NCBI GenBank assembly: GCA_035429805.1
Contig: DAOMFL010000010.1
Span: forward strand, 8,311-72,310
Length of the DNA stretch: 64,000 nt
Direction of reading: 5' to 3'
Origin: JALORV01 sp035429805
GTDB taxonomy: Bacteria > Pseudomonadota > Gammaproteobacteria > Burkholderiales > Burkholderiaceae_F
Positions 50,188 through 57,500 of this stretch are shown in pieces. Both the position numbers and the translations under genes were made by a program. A model generated the notes under the pieces. The model ran no database searches. It was not told where the DNA came from and was given only the letters and a program-made list of their open reading frames with translations. How positions within the stretch are numbered: position 1 is the stretch's first letter; the number at the start of each line of letters is the position of its first letter.

Positions 50188-52053
50188 CTAGACTCGATGC
50201 CTGGGCTCCGGCCGGTGCATCGCGATCGACGGATCCGCCGCGCACGCCCTCAACCAGCGCTCGCGGTCGCCCGCTGTCTCGCCTGCAGTCAGCAGCGCGC
50301 TGGCCAGCAAGGCGCGCAGGCGGTCGCGCCACGGGGCGATCCAGGCATCCTGCTCGTCGGCCAGGACCGGTCCACGGTAGAGATCGAACACCCGGCGCCA
50401 GCGTGCCTCGTTGGCGCCCGTACCGCGCAGCGAGTTCAGTTCGCCCATGAACATCGCGGCATCGAGCCATACGCGATTCGGGTTGAGCCGTACCCGGTGC
50501 TCGTGCAGCAAGATGGCATCGCTGCACCCCAGCAGCTTGCGCAGCCGTGCCAGCGTCGTTTCGAGGACCTTTTCACGGCCTTCCCGACCCTCGCCAGGCC
50601 AGAGGCCGCGCGCCAGCGTGTCCGACGAAATGCCATCATGGCCTGCCAGGACAGCGATACGCCGCAGCAGGGCCAGCGGCCGGGCCGCCGCCTTGCCACC
50701 TTGTGACGCGAGGCGCTGGCCGTCGACTTCGCACTCGAACGGTCCGAGGACCCGCAGCCGGACACGCCACGGCCACGGTAGACCCGCCAGCGGAGGCGGC
50801 GCCAGATCCCGCAAACGGATCGCATTCGTAACCCACGCGCTCTCGACGCCCGAGTCCAGCGCGCGGGCGAACAGGCGCGCGATCTGGAGCGGCAGGAAGG
50901 TGAAGACATTCGGCCATTCGAGCTCCCGCAGGCGGCGCATCGTGTCAGCCAGCAGCGCATCCGATCGCTCGTCCCAGCGTCCGAAAGCATCATCACTTAC
51001 CAGTTCGGACAGCGACCGCAGAACCGCCACCCGGCCCGCCAGGTACGGCGGCAGCATCGCGGCGCGCAGCGACGCGAAGAGCTCACTGGCGCGCTCGTGG
51101 CTACCGACACCGATCAGCGCGTAGGCCTCGTTCACCTGGTAAGTCACTGAATAGGAACCGGGCGCGCCCGACAGGCGCAGCAGCGCTCCGGCTCTCCTTG
51201 CATGTGCCAGGGCCTGCGTGTAGTCCCCGGCGACCAGGGCGAGGCGGCATTCGACGTCGGCCTGGTCCGCAAGCCACACCGGGGATCGACGGGCATCGCC
51301 CCGGGACGCCGCCCGCGCTGCGGCATCCCGCGCCCGCTCGCCGTCGAAGCGCCACAGCGTCAGACGCGCCTGCTGGAGCCAGACCATGGCTTCGAGCGCG
51401 GGCAGACCCGCGTCGTGCGCCAGCTTCTCGGCCTGTACGAGCATCGCGTCCGCCTGCTTCGTATGTCCGAACGCCTGCAGATGCCACGCCTGCACCACGC
51501 GCCAGTGGGCACGCATCCAGGGTGAAGCCCCTGGATCCAGATCGGCGCGCTCGGCCACGGCGGCGACGCTCTCGAACTCCGCCGCAAGCCCGTTGCGTTC
51601 GCACCATTCCCCCAGCGCACAGACCCAGATGAGGACGACGTCTGCGGCCAGTCCCAGTGACAGGACCGACCGGACTCCAGTCACCCACTGCCGGATCCCG
51701 TCGTGCATGCGCGCCGCATCGACAGCTGGCCACGTGCCGTAGGACTCGCACACGACGGCGCCCGCGCATGCCAGCACCTCCTCCTGAAGCCGCGGCGCGG
51801 GCGGCAGCGGCGCAATCGACAGCAGCACGGTCGCGCGCGCACTGTGCTCGTACACAGCGGCCCTCAGGTGTTCGCCGACGACGACCAGGCCCGCCGCGGC
51901 CATCGCGACGGGCCCTACGCCCTGCGCGTGGGACTCCTCAGCGAGAAGGACGAGGCCTTCGAGCGTATCGAACCGCTCCTCGACCAGAGCGCGCAGCGCC
52001 TGCCGCAGGTCCCGCGGCGGCCCGTCCGAGGTAACGACTGAAAGCTTGGCCAT
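50188..52053 (-). CDS. SARP/BTAD-type transcriptional regulator with TPR-like sensor region
   Basis: The 621-aa protein has an alpha-helical TPR-like N-terminal two thirds (for example WMRAHWRVVQAWHLQAFGHT, RLALVAGDYTQALAHARRAG). Near residue 435 begins a winged-helix domain (RLRVLGPFECEVDGQRLASQ, ALLRRIAVLAGHDGISSDTL) and then a BTAD-like domain (LETTLARLRKLLGCSDAILL, RVFDLYRGPVLADEQDAWIA). This is the AfsR/SARP module placed at the C-terminus, reverse to Streptomyces SARPs. It is divergent from the Ig/RCC1 lipoprotein gene, which it probably regulates. The shared 96-bp gap holds an 11-bp-period direct repeat of the SARP-box kind. Confidence 0.8.
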   Translation of the reverse strand: MAKLSVVTSDGPPRDLRQALRALVEERFDTLEGLVLLAEESHAQGVGPVAMAAAGLVVVGEHLRAAVYEHSARATVLLSIAPLPPAPRLQEEVLACAGAVVCESYGTWPAVDAARMHDGIRQWVTGVRSVLSLGLAADVVLIWVCALGEWCERNGLAAEFESVAAVAERADLDPGASPWMRAHWRVVQAWHLQAFGHTKQADAMLVQAEKLAHDAGLPALEAMVWLQQARLTLWRFDGERARDAAARAASRGDARRSPVWLADQADVECRLALVAGDYTQALAHARRAGALLRLSGAPGSYSVTYQVNEAYALIGVGSHERASELFASLRAAMLPPYLAGRVAVLRSLSELVSDDAFGRWDERSDALLADTMRRLRELEWPNVFTFLPLQIARLFARALDSGVESAWVTNAIRLRDLAPPPLAGLPWPWRVRLRVLGPFECEVDGQRLASQGGKAAARPLALLRRIAVLAGHDGISSDTLARGLWPGEGREGREKVLETTLARLRKLLGCSDAILLHEHRVRLNPNRVWLDAAMFMGELNSLRGTGANEARWRRVFDLYRGPVLADEQDAWIAPWRDRLRALLASALLTAGETAGDRERWLRACAADPSIAMHRPEPRHRV

Positions 52054-52080
52054 GCGCCGCCCCTGTGCCCCCGGGGGAAT

Positions 52081-52102
52081 TGTGGGTCATCTGTGGGCTG
52101 AC
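52081..52102. promoter_or_regulatory. Direct repeat TGTGGGy with 11-bp period in the divergent promoter
   Basis: TGTGGGT at 52081-52087 and TGTGGGC at 52092-52098, separated by CATC. Heptamers with 4-bp spacers (one helical turn) are the classical layout for SARP-family binding sites. It is next to a regulator carrying such a DNA-binding module. The match is by layout only; the base sequence differs from known actinobacterial boxes. Confidence 0.45.
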
Positions 52103-52149
52103 GCAATCCCTGCCCAACCCGAGACTCCTCACCACTTCCCGGAGGTCAC

Positions 52150-54600
52150 ATGAACCCCTTCAACGCCACCTCACCACGACGCGCCATCTGGATGACTCGT
52201 CCATTGATCGCCCTCCTCTGTTGCCTCGTGGCCCTGCTGGCCGGCTGCGGCAGCAACAGCAGCGACGCGCCGCCCATCGCGACCCCGCTGAGCATTGCGC
52301 TCCAGCCGTCCGACCAGTCCGCGATGGCCGGCAGCAACGCAAGCTTCTCAGTTCAGGTCGGCGCTGCCGGCGCAGCGACCTCTATCCAGTGGCAGGCGCT
52401 CACCGGCGGAGCCTGGACCAACATTGCCGGCGCTACCGGGTCCACGTTGACGATCGCCGGCGTGACTCACGCGCAGGATGGATCGCAGTACCGCGCTGTC
52501 GTGACAGCCAACGGCGTCACCGTGGTCAGCGCGCAGGTCACGCTGACGGTCACTGCCGCACCCGCCGCGCCGTCGATCACGGTGCAGCCGGCTGACGTGG
52601 CAATCACCGAGCCGGCCACCGCAACGTTCAATGTCACGGCGGCGGGCAGCGCGACCCTGGCTTACCAGTGGCAACGCCAGTTCAGCGGCACATGGACCGA
52701 CATCGCGGGAGCAGGGTCGGCGAGCTATACGACGCCAGCCACTGTGCGCGCCACTGACCATGGCGCGCAGTTCCGGGTCATCGTCACCAACGCCGTCGGC
52801 AGCAGGACCAGCGAAGCTGCGACACTGACCGTCAATCCGGCACCTGTTGCTCCGGACTTCACGACGCAGCCGGTCGACGTCACGGTGACCGAGCCCGCAA
52901 CGGCGAGCTTCACTGTCGCGGTAACCGGCACGCCGGCACCCACGCTGCAGTGGCAGTTCAGTACCGATGCCGGCACGACGTGGAACAACGTCACCAACGG
53001 CACCGGCACCACTGATGCGAGCTACAAGACCGCGGCCACGACGACCTCGATGAGTGGCTGGCGTTATCGCGCGCTCGCCACCAGCGGCGCCGGTGCGACT
53101 CCTTCCACTGCGGCGACGCTGACCGTGAATGCGGCAATCGCTGCGCCGGCGATCGTGCAGCATCCGGCCAATGCCACGGTGCCAAGCGCGACGGCGGCCA
53201 CCTTTACCGTCTCGGCGAGCGGTTCACCGTCGCCGACGTACCAGTGGCAGCGGCAGGCTCCGGGCGGCGGCGGCTTCTTCAACATCACCGGCGCCACCGG
53301 CGCGAGCTACACGACTCCCGCGGCGTACTTCCTGGACGACGGCGATGTGACGGACACCGGCACCCAGTACCGGGTGGTACTCACCAACGGGCAGGGCTCG
53401 GTGACGAGCAACGCCGCGACGCTGACGGTGACGCCCGCCGCGCTGGTCGGATTCACGCAGGTGTCCGCCGGCGCGAACCACGTGCTCGCGCTGGCCAGCA
53501 ACGGCTCCGTCTGGTCCTGGGGCACGAACGGCTACGGCCAGGTCGGCCGCGCCTGCACCGCGTGCTCGCCCCGTCCGGTGAGCGGCCTTGCCGGCAGCTT
53601 CACGCAGGTGCTGGCACGCGGCGACACGTCATTCGCGGTGCGCAGCGACGGCACGGTCTGGGCGTGGGGCTACAACGACCATGGGCAGCTCGGCCGCAAT
53701 GTCGCAGCCGGTACCAACAGCTCGACACCCGCCCAGGTGCTGCGGCAAAGCGACCTGCAGCCGCTGACAGCGATCGTCGGCCTGACGATGACGAATGCCG
53801 GCGGCTCTGGCGGCGATGCCTCGGTGCTGGCCTGGACGGCGGCCGGTGCGGCGTGGAAGTGGGGCCACGCAGCGATCGAGCCCGGCCTGAGCAGCTATCC
53901 GGGCAACATGCTGATCGCCGCGGTACCGCATGTCTACTACGACGCGAGCACGGCAGCGCGCTCGCTGTCCCGCGCCGCAGCGGGCGGACAGGCGACGGTC
54001 GTCGCCATCGACGGGACTGGTGCCGCTGTCTTCTGGAGCTGCAACTTTGCCGGATGCTCATTTGGAACCACACCGGTGACGCCGTTCTCCTCGATAGGAT
54101 TCAGCGGCACTGCGATCGACATCGCCATTGACGGCACGCGCGTCGCGCTGGTCCGGAGCGACAACACCCTCTGGGGACAGGCCTACACGACGAACGGTTT
54201 CGGCGACGTCGTCTGGAACGGGCTCAACCAGAACCTCGTGCAGCTGCCGGTGCCGGTGTCCGTGACCCGCGCAACGGTTGGGCGCGGCGGCGCAGTCACG
54301 CTGGCCTGGGGCGCCGGCGGCGTTCTGTACGCAGCCGGCAACGACGTCGACGGACAACTCGGCGACGGCACCGCCGGCGGATCGCGCACGTCGTTCGCAG
54401 CCGTGCTGACGATCAACGACGGTGTCGCGGCGGCCGTCGGCGGCCGGACCACGCACGCGCTGCGCGCAGCGGGCGCACTGTGGGGCTGGGGCGAGAACTC
54501 GCTCCGCACGAACGGCACCACCGACAGCGCCAATCGGCCGATCGGTTCGTCCGGCTGGATTGCCCTCGAAGCAAGTCCGTTCTCCACGCGTGGCCGCTGA
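52150..54600 (+). CDS. Large lipoprotein with Ig-like domains and RCC1 repeats
   Basis: An 816-aa surface or periplasmic lipoprotein. The signal peptide ends in the lipobox LLAGC (Cys33). Residues about 40-430 hold four Ig-like repeats of about 90 aa, each with an ...QWQ...W.NI.GA...SYTT....DG.QYR.VVTN..G...S..ATLTV pattern. From about residue 434 come RCC1-type repeats: VSAGANHVLALASNGSVWSW followed by GTNGYGQVGR, RSDGTVWAWGYNDHGQLGR, and later YAAGNDVDGQLGDG and THALRAAGALWGWGENS, forming a (possibly incomplete) beta-propeller. Probably an adhesive or ligand-binding exported protein. GGAGG precedes the ATG. Next to a divergent SARP-like regulator. Confidence 0.85.
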   Translation: MNPFNATSPRRAIWMTRPLIALLCCLVALLAGCGSNSSDAPPIATPLSIALQPSDQSAMAGSNASFSVQVGAAGAATSIQWQALTGGAWTNIAGATGSTLTIAGVTHAQDGSQYRAVVTANGVTVVSAQVTLTVTAAPAAPSITVQPADVAITEPATATFNVTAAGSATLAYQWQRQFSGTWTDIAGAGSASYTTPATVRATDHGAQFRVIVTNAVGSRTSEAATLTVNPAPVAPDFTTQPVDVTVTEPATASFTVAVTGTPAPTLQWQFSTDAGTTWNNVTNGTGTTDASYKTAATTTSMSGWRYRALATSGAGATPSTAATLTVNAAIAAPAIVQHPANATVPSATAATFTVSASGSPSPTYQWQRQAPGGGGFFNITGATGASYTTPAAYFLDDGDVTDTGTQYRVVLTNGQGSVTSNAATLTVTPAALVGFTQVSAGANHVLALASNGSVWSWGTNGYGQVGRACTACSPRPVSGLAGSFTQVLARGDTSFAVRSDGTVWAWGYNDHGQLGRNVAAGTNSSTPAQVLRQSDLQPLTAIVGLTMTNAGGSGGDASVLAWTAAGAAWKWGHAAIEPGLSSYPGNMLIAAVPHVYYDASTAARSLSRAAAGGQATVVAIDGTGAAVFWSCNFAGCSFGTTPVTPFSSIGFSGTAIDIAIDGTRVALVRSDNTLWGQAYTTNGFGDVVWNGLNQNLVQLPVPVSVTRATVGRGGAVTLAWGAGGVLYAAGNDVDGQLGDGTAGGSRTSFAAVLTINDGVAAAVGGRTTHALRAAGALWGWGENSLRTNGTTDSANRPIGSSGWIALEASPFSTRGR

Positions 54601-54617
54601 GTCACCGACCACGGCAG

Positions 54618-54643
54618 GGCCGGCCGGCGAAGCCCGGCCGGCC
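54618..54643 (+). terminator. Hairpin terminator after the RCC1 lipoprotein gene
   Basis: GGCCGGCCGG and CCGGCCGGCC form a perfect 10-bp stem with a 6-nt loop, 17 bp after the stop, followed by TCTGTCATTTCTG. Confidence 0.65.
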
Positions 54644-54707
54644 TCTGTCATTTCTGCCCTTCACCACGCCGCTCGTCGGCACACGATTGACAGCGACAGC
54701 GATTCTT

Positions 54708-54731
54708 ATCAAAGTGATATCACTTTGATAG
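54708..54731. promoter_or_regulatory. Perfect 24-bp palindrome in front of the SPFH operon
   Basis: Left half TATCAAAGTGAT and right half ATCACTTTGATA are exact reverse complements with no spacer. The element is AT-rich in GC-rich surroundings. It lies 14 bp downstream of a consensus -35 TTGACA (54688-54693) and directly abuts the Shine-Dalgarno AGGAGG (54731-54736) of the SPFH gene. A bound dimer or tetramer would block both promoter and ribosome site. The ribbon-helix-helix protein encoded last in the operon is the obvious candidate ligand. Confidence 0.8.
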
Positions 54732-54740
54732 GAGGCCGCG

Positions 54741-55625
54741 ATGCAACAGCTGTCCCGCACCAACGAAGTCGAGCGCCACAGCGCGAGCGGCTACCTGTGG
54801 ATCTTCATCGGACTCGTGCTGATCGCCGTCGGCATATTCCTGGTCGTGCGTCCCATCGGCATCGTGCCGCTGTTCGTCGGCGTGCTGCTGATCCTGGTCG
54901 GAGCCTTCGTGCTGGCGGGTCTCTACATGCTGCAGCCCAACGAGGCGGCGATCCTGCTGCTGTTCGGCCAGTACGTCGGCACTGACCGCTCCGAAGGCCT
55001 GCGCTGGGCCAACCCGTTCTATCGCAAGCTGAAGATCAGCCTGCGCGCTCATAACCTCGCCAGCGAGCGGCTGAAGGTCAACGACAAGCGCGGCAACCCG
55101 ATCGAGATTGCGGCGGCGATCGTCTGGCGTGTGCGCAACACCGCGCAGGCGGTGTTCGACGTCGAAGACTACGAGCAGTACGTGCGCGTGCAGGCCGAAG
55201 CCGCGGTGCGTCATCTGGCCTCGAGCTACGCCTACGACGAGGGCGAGGACCTGCACGAAGGCGAGATCACGCTGCGCGCCGGGCAGGACCGGGTGGCGCA
55301 GTCGCTGATCCGCGAACTGACCGACCGCTTCGACCAGGCCGGTGTCGTCGTCGAGGACGCCAAGCTGACTCACCTTGCGTATGCGCCGGAGATCGCTCAG
55401 GTGATGCTGCGCCGGCAGCAGGCGGAAGCGATCATTGCCGCCCGCAGCAAGATCGTGCACGGAGCGGTCAGCATGGTCGAGATGGCTCTCAATGGCCTGT
55501 CGGAGCGCGGCATCGTGCACCTCGACGACGAGCGGCGCGCGGCGATGGTCAGCAACCTGCTGGTCGTGCTGTGCGCGGAGTCCGAGGCACAGCCGGTGAT
55601 CAATACCGGCACGCTGTATCAGTAG
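54741..55625 (+). CDS. SPFH (stomatin/prohibitin/flotillin) domain membrane protein
   Basis: A 294-aa protein with two N-terminal membrane helices (LWIFIGLVLIAVGIFLVVRP, VPLFVGVLLILVGAFVLAGL), then an SPFH domain (LQPNEAAILLLFGQYVGTDR, SERLKVNDKRGNPIEIAAAI, EAAVRHLASSYAYDEGE) and a C-terminal helical region rich in Ala/Glu/Arg (VMLRRQQAEAIIAARSKIVH). SPFH proteins assemble into large cage-like oligomers on membranes and recruit proteases or stress partners. It is the first gene of a four-gene operon with two small membrane proteins and an RHH protein, preceded by a strong AGGAGG and the 24-bp palindrome. Confidence 0.9.
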   Translation: MQQLSRTNEVERHSASGYLWIFIGLVLIAVGIFLVVRPIGIVPLFVGVLLILVGAFVLAGLYMLQPNEAAILLLFGQYVGTDRSEGLRWANPFYRKLKISLRAHNLASERLKVNDKRGNPIEIAAAIVWRVRNTAQAVFDVEDYEQYVRVQAEAAVRHLASSYAYDEGEDLHEGEITLRAGQDRVAQSLIRELTDRFDQAGVVVEDAKLTHLAYAPEIAQVMLRRQQAEAIIAARSKIVHGAVSMVEMALNGLSERGIVHLDDERRAAMVSNLLVVLCAESEAQPVINTGTLYQ

Positions 55626-55641
55626 GCAGCGAGCGCAGCCC

Positions 55642-55839
55642 ATGAGTCCGACGCTGGCGATTGCCATGATCGTGGCCGGCGCAGCGCTGCTGGCCCTCGC
55701 GGCTGTCGGCGTCGTCCTCGGCAGGTTCGGCACGGGCACCGCAGTGGCGCTGGGCGCACTGGGCCTGCTTGTCGATACCTCGGGATGGCTGCTGCTCGTC
55801 GCGGCGCGTCGCCACGCGCCACGTAGCCGGCAGGACTGA
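55642..55839 (+). CDS. Small two-helix membrane protein of the SPFH operon
   Basis: A 65-aa protein made of two hydrophobic helices (LAIAMIVAGAALLALAAVGV, TAVALGALGLLVDTSGWLLL) and a short basic tail (ARRHAPRSRQD). No family recognised. It lies 16 bp after the SPFH stop and 9 bp before the next gene, so it is part of the operon. Compact size suggests a partner subunit of the SPFH assembly (inference). Confidence 0.65.
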   Translation: MSPTLAIAMIVAGAALLALAAVGVVLGRFGTGTAVALGALGLLVDTSGWLLLVAARRHAPRSRQD

Positions 55840-55848
55840 GCGCTGGCC

Positions 55849-56319
55849 ATGTCCGCGCCCTCACGACCGCGCTACCAGCACCGCCAGGGCGGCGCCTTCA
55901 TGCGCCTGACCTTCCTGCTCGGATTCCTCATGCTGCCCGTCATCCACGCGCTGGACCCGAAGACCGGTCCGGCGCTGCTGATCGCGGCGCCGCTGCTCGC
56001 GCTTACCTTCGTCGCGTTCGACGGGCTTACGGTAAGCGTCACCACCGACGAAGTGACGTGGCGCTTCGGTCACCTCGGATTTCCGCGCGGGCAGGTGAAG
56101 CTCGCCGACATCACCGAAGTCTCCGTGACCCGCACGAGCTTCTGGGAGGGCTGGGGCATCCGCTGGACCCGGCGCGGCATGCTCTACAACGTTTCCGGGT
56201 TCGACGCCGTACTGCTGCGCCGCCGGGGCGGCAAGCCGGTCCTGCTCGGCACCGATGAACCGCGCAGGTTGAAGGCGGCCATCGACGCCGCAATCCAGAA
56301 CCAGGGCGCACGCCCCTAG
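55849..56319 (+). CDS. Membrane-anchored PH-like hypothetical protein of the SPFH operon
   Basis: A 156-aa protein with two N-terminal hydrophobic segments (LTFLLGFLMLPVIHAL, TGPALLIAAPLLALTFVAF) and a beta-rich C-terminal part (LTVSVTTDEVTWRFGHLGFP, VKLADITEVSVTRTSFWEGW, GFDAVLLRRRGGKPVLLGTD) ending in a helix (EPRRLKAAIDAAI). The pattern of strands then C-terminal helix resembles bacterial PH-like domains that sit behind membrane anchors. Function unknown; operon position ties it to the SPFH protein. Confidence 0.7.
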   Translation: MSAPSRPRYQHRQGGAFMRLTFLLGFLMLPVIHALDPKTGPALLIAAPLLALTFVAFDGLTVSVTTDEVTWRFGHLGFPRGQVKLADITEVSVTRTSFWEGWGIRWTRRGMLYNVSGFDAVLLRRRGGKPVLLGTDEPRRLKAAIDAAIQNQGARP

Positions 56320-56327
56320 TCGCCGCC

Positions 56328-56516
56328 GTGTCCAGCCCTGACAAAAAGGCGTTCCTGCTGCGCATCGACCCGCAGCTGTGGGCCGAGCTCGAGCGCCTGG
56401 CCGCGGCCGACCTGCGATCCGTCAACGCGCAGATCGAGTTCCTGCTGCGCGAAGCGCTCGAACGTCGCGGGCTGCGGATGAAGGCCGCGGGCCGCGCCCG
56501 CCCCGGTCGCGCCTGA
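56328..56516 (+). CDS. Ribbon-helix-helix (Arc-like) DNA-binding protein
   Basis: A 62-aa protein from GTG 56328. The segment KKAFLLRIDPQLWAELERLA followed by AADLRSVNAQIEFLLREALE has the RHH layout: beta-strand FLLRID, helix A, a turn with RSVNAQI, helix B. The tail is basic. Such small proteins are repressors or antitoxins that bind palindromes as dimers. No toxin gene is adjacent. As last gene of the SPFH operon it probably autoregulates through the 24-bp palindrome at 54708-54731. Confidence 0.82.
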   Translation: MSSPDKKAFLLRIDPQLWAELERLAAADLRSVNAQIEFLLREALERRGLRMKAAGRARPGRA

Positions 56517-56533
56517 GGCGCGGCTCCGGGCTC

Positions 56534-57400
56534 CTACCGATTCAACGCCGAGGCGAGCCGGCGGCGATACGCGCTGACGATCTGCGGCTGATCCGCCATC
56601 AGGTCGAAGACGGCAAGAATCGCCTTGCGGGCATAGTCGTCGCCGAAGTTGCGATCGCGCCCGACGATTTCGAGCAGATGTTCCAGCGCCGGCTCGAACT
56701 GTCCGCCAGCAATTAGGAGCCGGGCGAAGTCCGCCCGCGCCTGTAGATCGGACGGCTGCGCCGCGATGCGCCGCTGCAGTTCGTCGGCGGACGGCAGGCG
56801 CTCGGACTGCGCCAGGCTGTCCAGGCGCGTCTGAAGGGCACGGAATCGGGGCGACTGCTGGGCAAGCGCACCCGCACCGCGCAGGACGTCTTGCGCCTCG
56901 TCGCAGGCGGCGCGCTCCGGCACCGCGCCCGTATCCAGCAGCAAGGCGGCCAGATCGAGCCGCGCGTCGTCGTTGGCGGGCTTCAAGGCGAGTGCGGCAC
57001 GCAGCGCCGCCAGCGCACCGGTGCGGTCGCCGGCCCTGATCATCACGCCGGCCTTGCGTCGCTCGATCTCGCTCGCTTCGGGCGCAATGCGGTCGACGAA
57101 GGCGCGCAGCTGCGGTTCCGGCAGCACGCCGACGAACGAATCGACCGGCTGCCCATCGACGAAAGCGACCACGTACGGAATGCTGCGGACGCCGTACTGC
57201 GCCGACAGCTCCGGATTCTCGTCGGTGTTGATCTTGACCAGCCGGAACCCGCCGGCGCGATCCTCTTCGAGACGCTCGAGCATCGGGCCCAGCGCGCGGC
57301 ACGGCCCGCACCATGGCGCCCAGAAATCCACCAGCACGGGCAGCGTGCGCGACGCCTCAAGGACGTCGGTCTGAAAGCTCTGGGCGGTCACGTTCAGCAT
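56534..57400 (-). CDS. Thioredoxin-TPR protein (CnoX/YbbN-like co-chaperone)
   Basis: A 288-aa protein: a thioredoxin domain with active site Cys31-Gly-Pro-Cys34 (LVDFWAPWCGPCRALGPMLE) and the cis-Pro motif VRSIPYVVAF, then a TPR-like C-terminal region (AALRAALALKPANDDARLDL, RADFARLLIAGGQFEPALEH, YARKAILAVFDLMADQPQIV). E. coli CnoX lacks one cysteine and works as a holdase that hands clients to GroEL; this version keeps CGPC, as in Caulobacter-type CnoX with oxidoreductase activity. It is convergent with the SPFH operon, leaving 17 bp between stops. Confidence 0.92.
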   Translation of the reverse strand: MLNVTAQSFQTDVLEASRTLPVLVDFWAPWCGPCRALGPMLERLEEDRAGGFRLVKINTDENPELSAQYGVRSIPYVVAFVDGQPVDSFVGVLPEPQLRAFVDRIAPEASEIERRKAGVMIRAGDRTGALAALRAALALKPANDDARLDLAALLLDTGAVPERAACDEAQDVLRGAGALAQQSPRFRALQTRLDSLAQSERLPSADELQRRIAAQPSDLQARADFARLLIAGGQFEPALEHLLEIVGRDRNFGDDYARKAILAVFDLMADQPQIVSAYRRRLASALNR

Positions 57401-57500
57401 CGGGGGCTCCTTCCGCTACCGACATGGAGGCACGATGCCCGCCGATCAAGAGGGGCCGGCGCGGCCGCACGCCGCGACTGCACGCAGCGTGCGACGCGCT

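Noticed and set aside
56328..56516. The RHH protein as antitoxin of a toxin-antitoxin pair
   Set aside because: No small toxin-like gene is adjacent; the upstream partners are membrane proteins of an SPFH operon.
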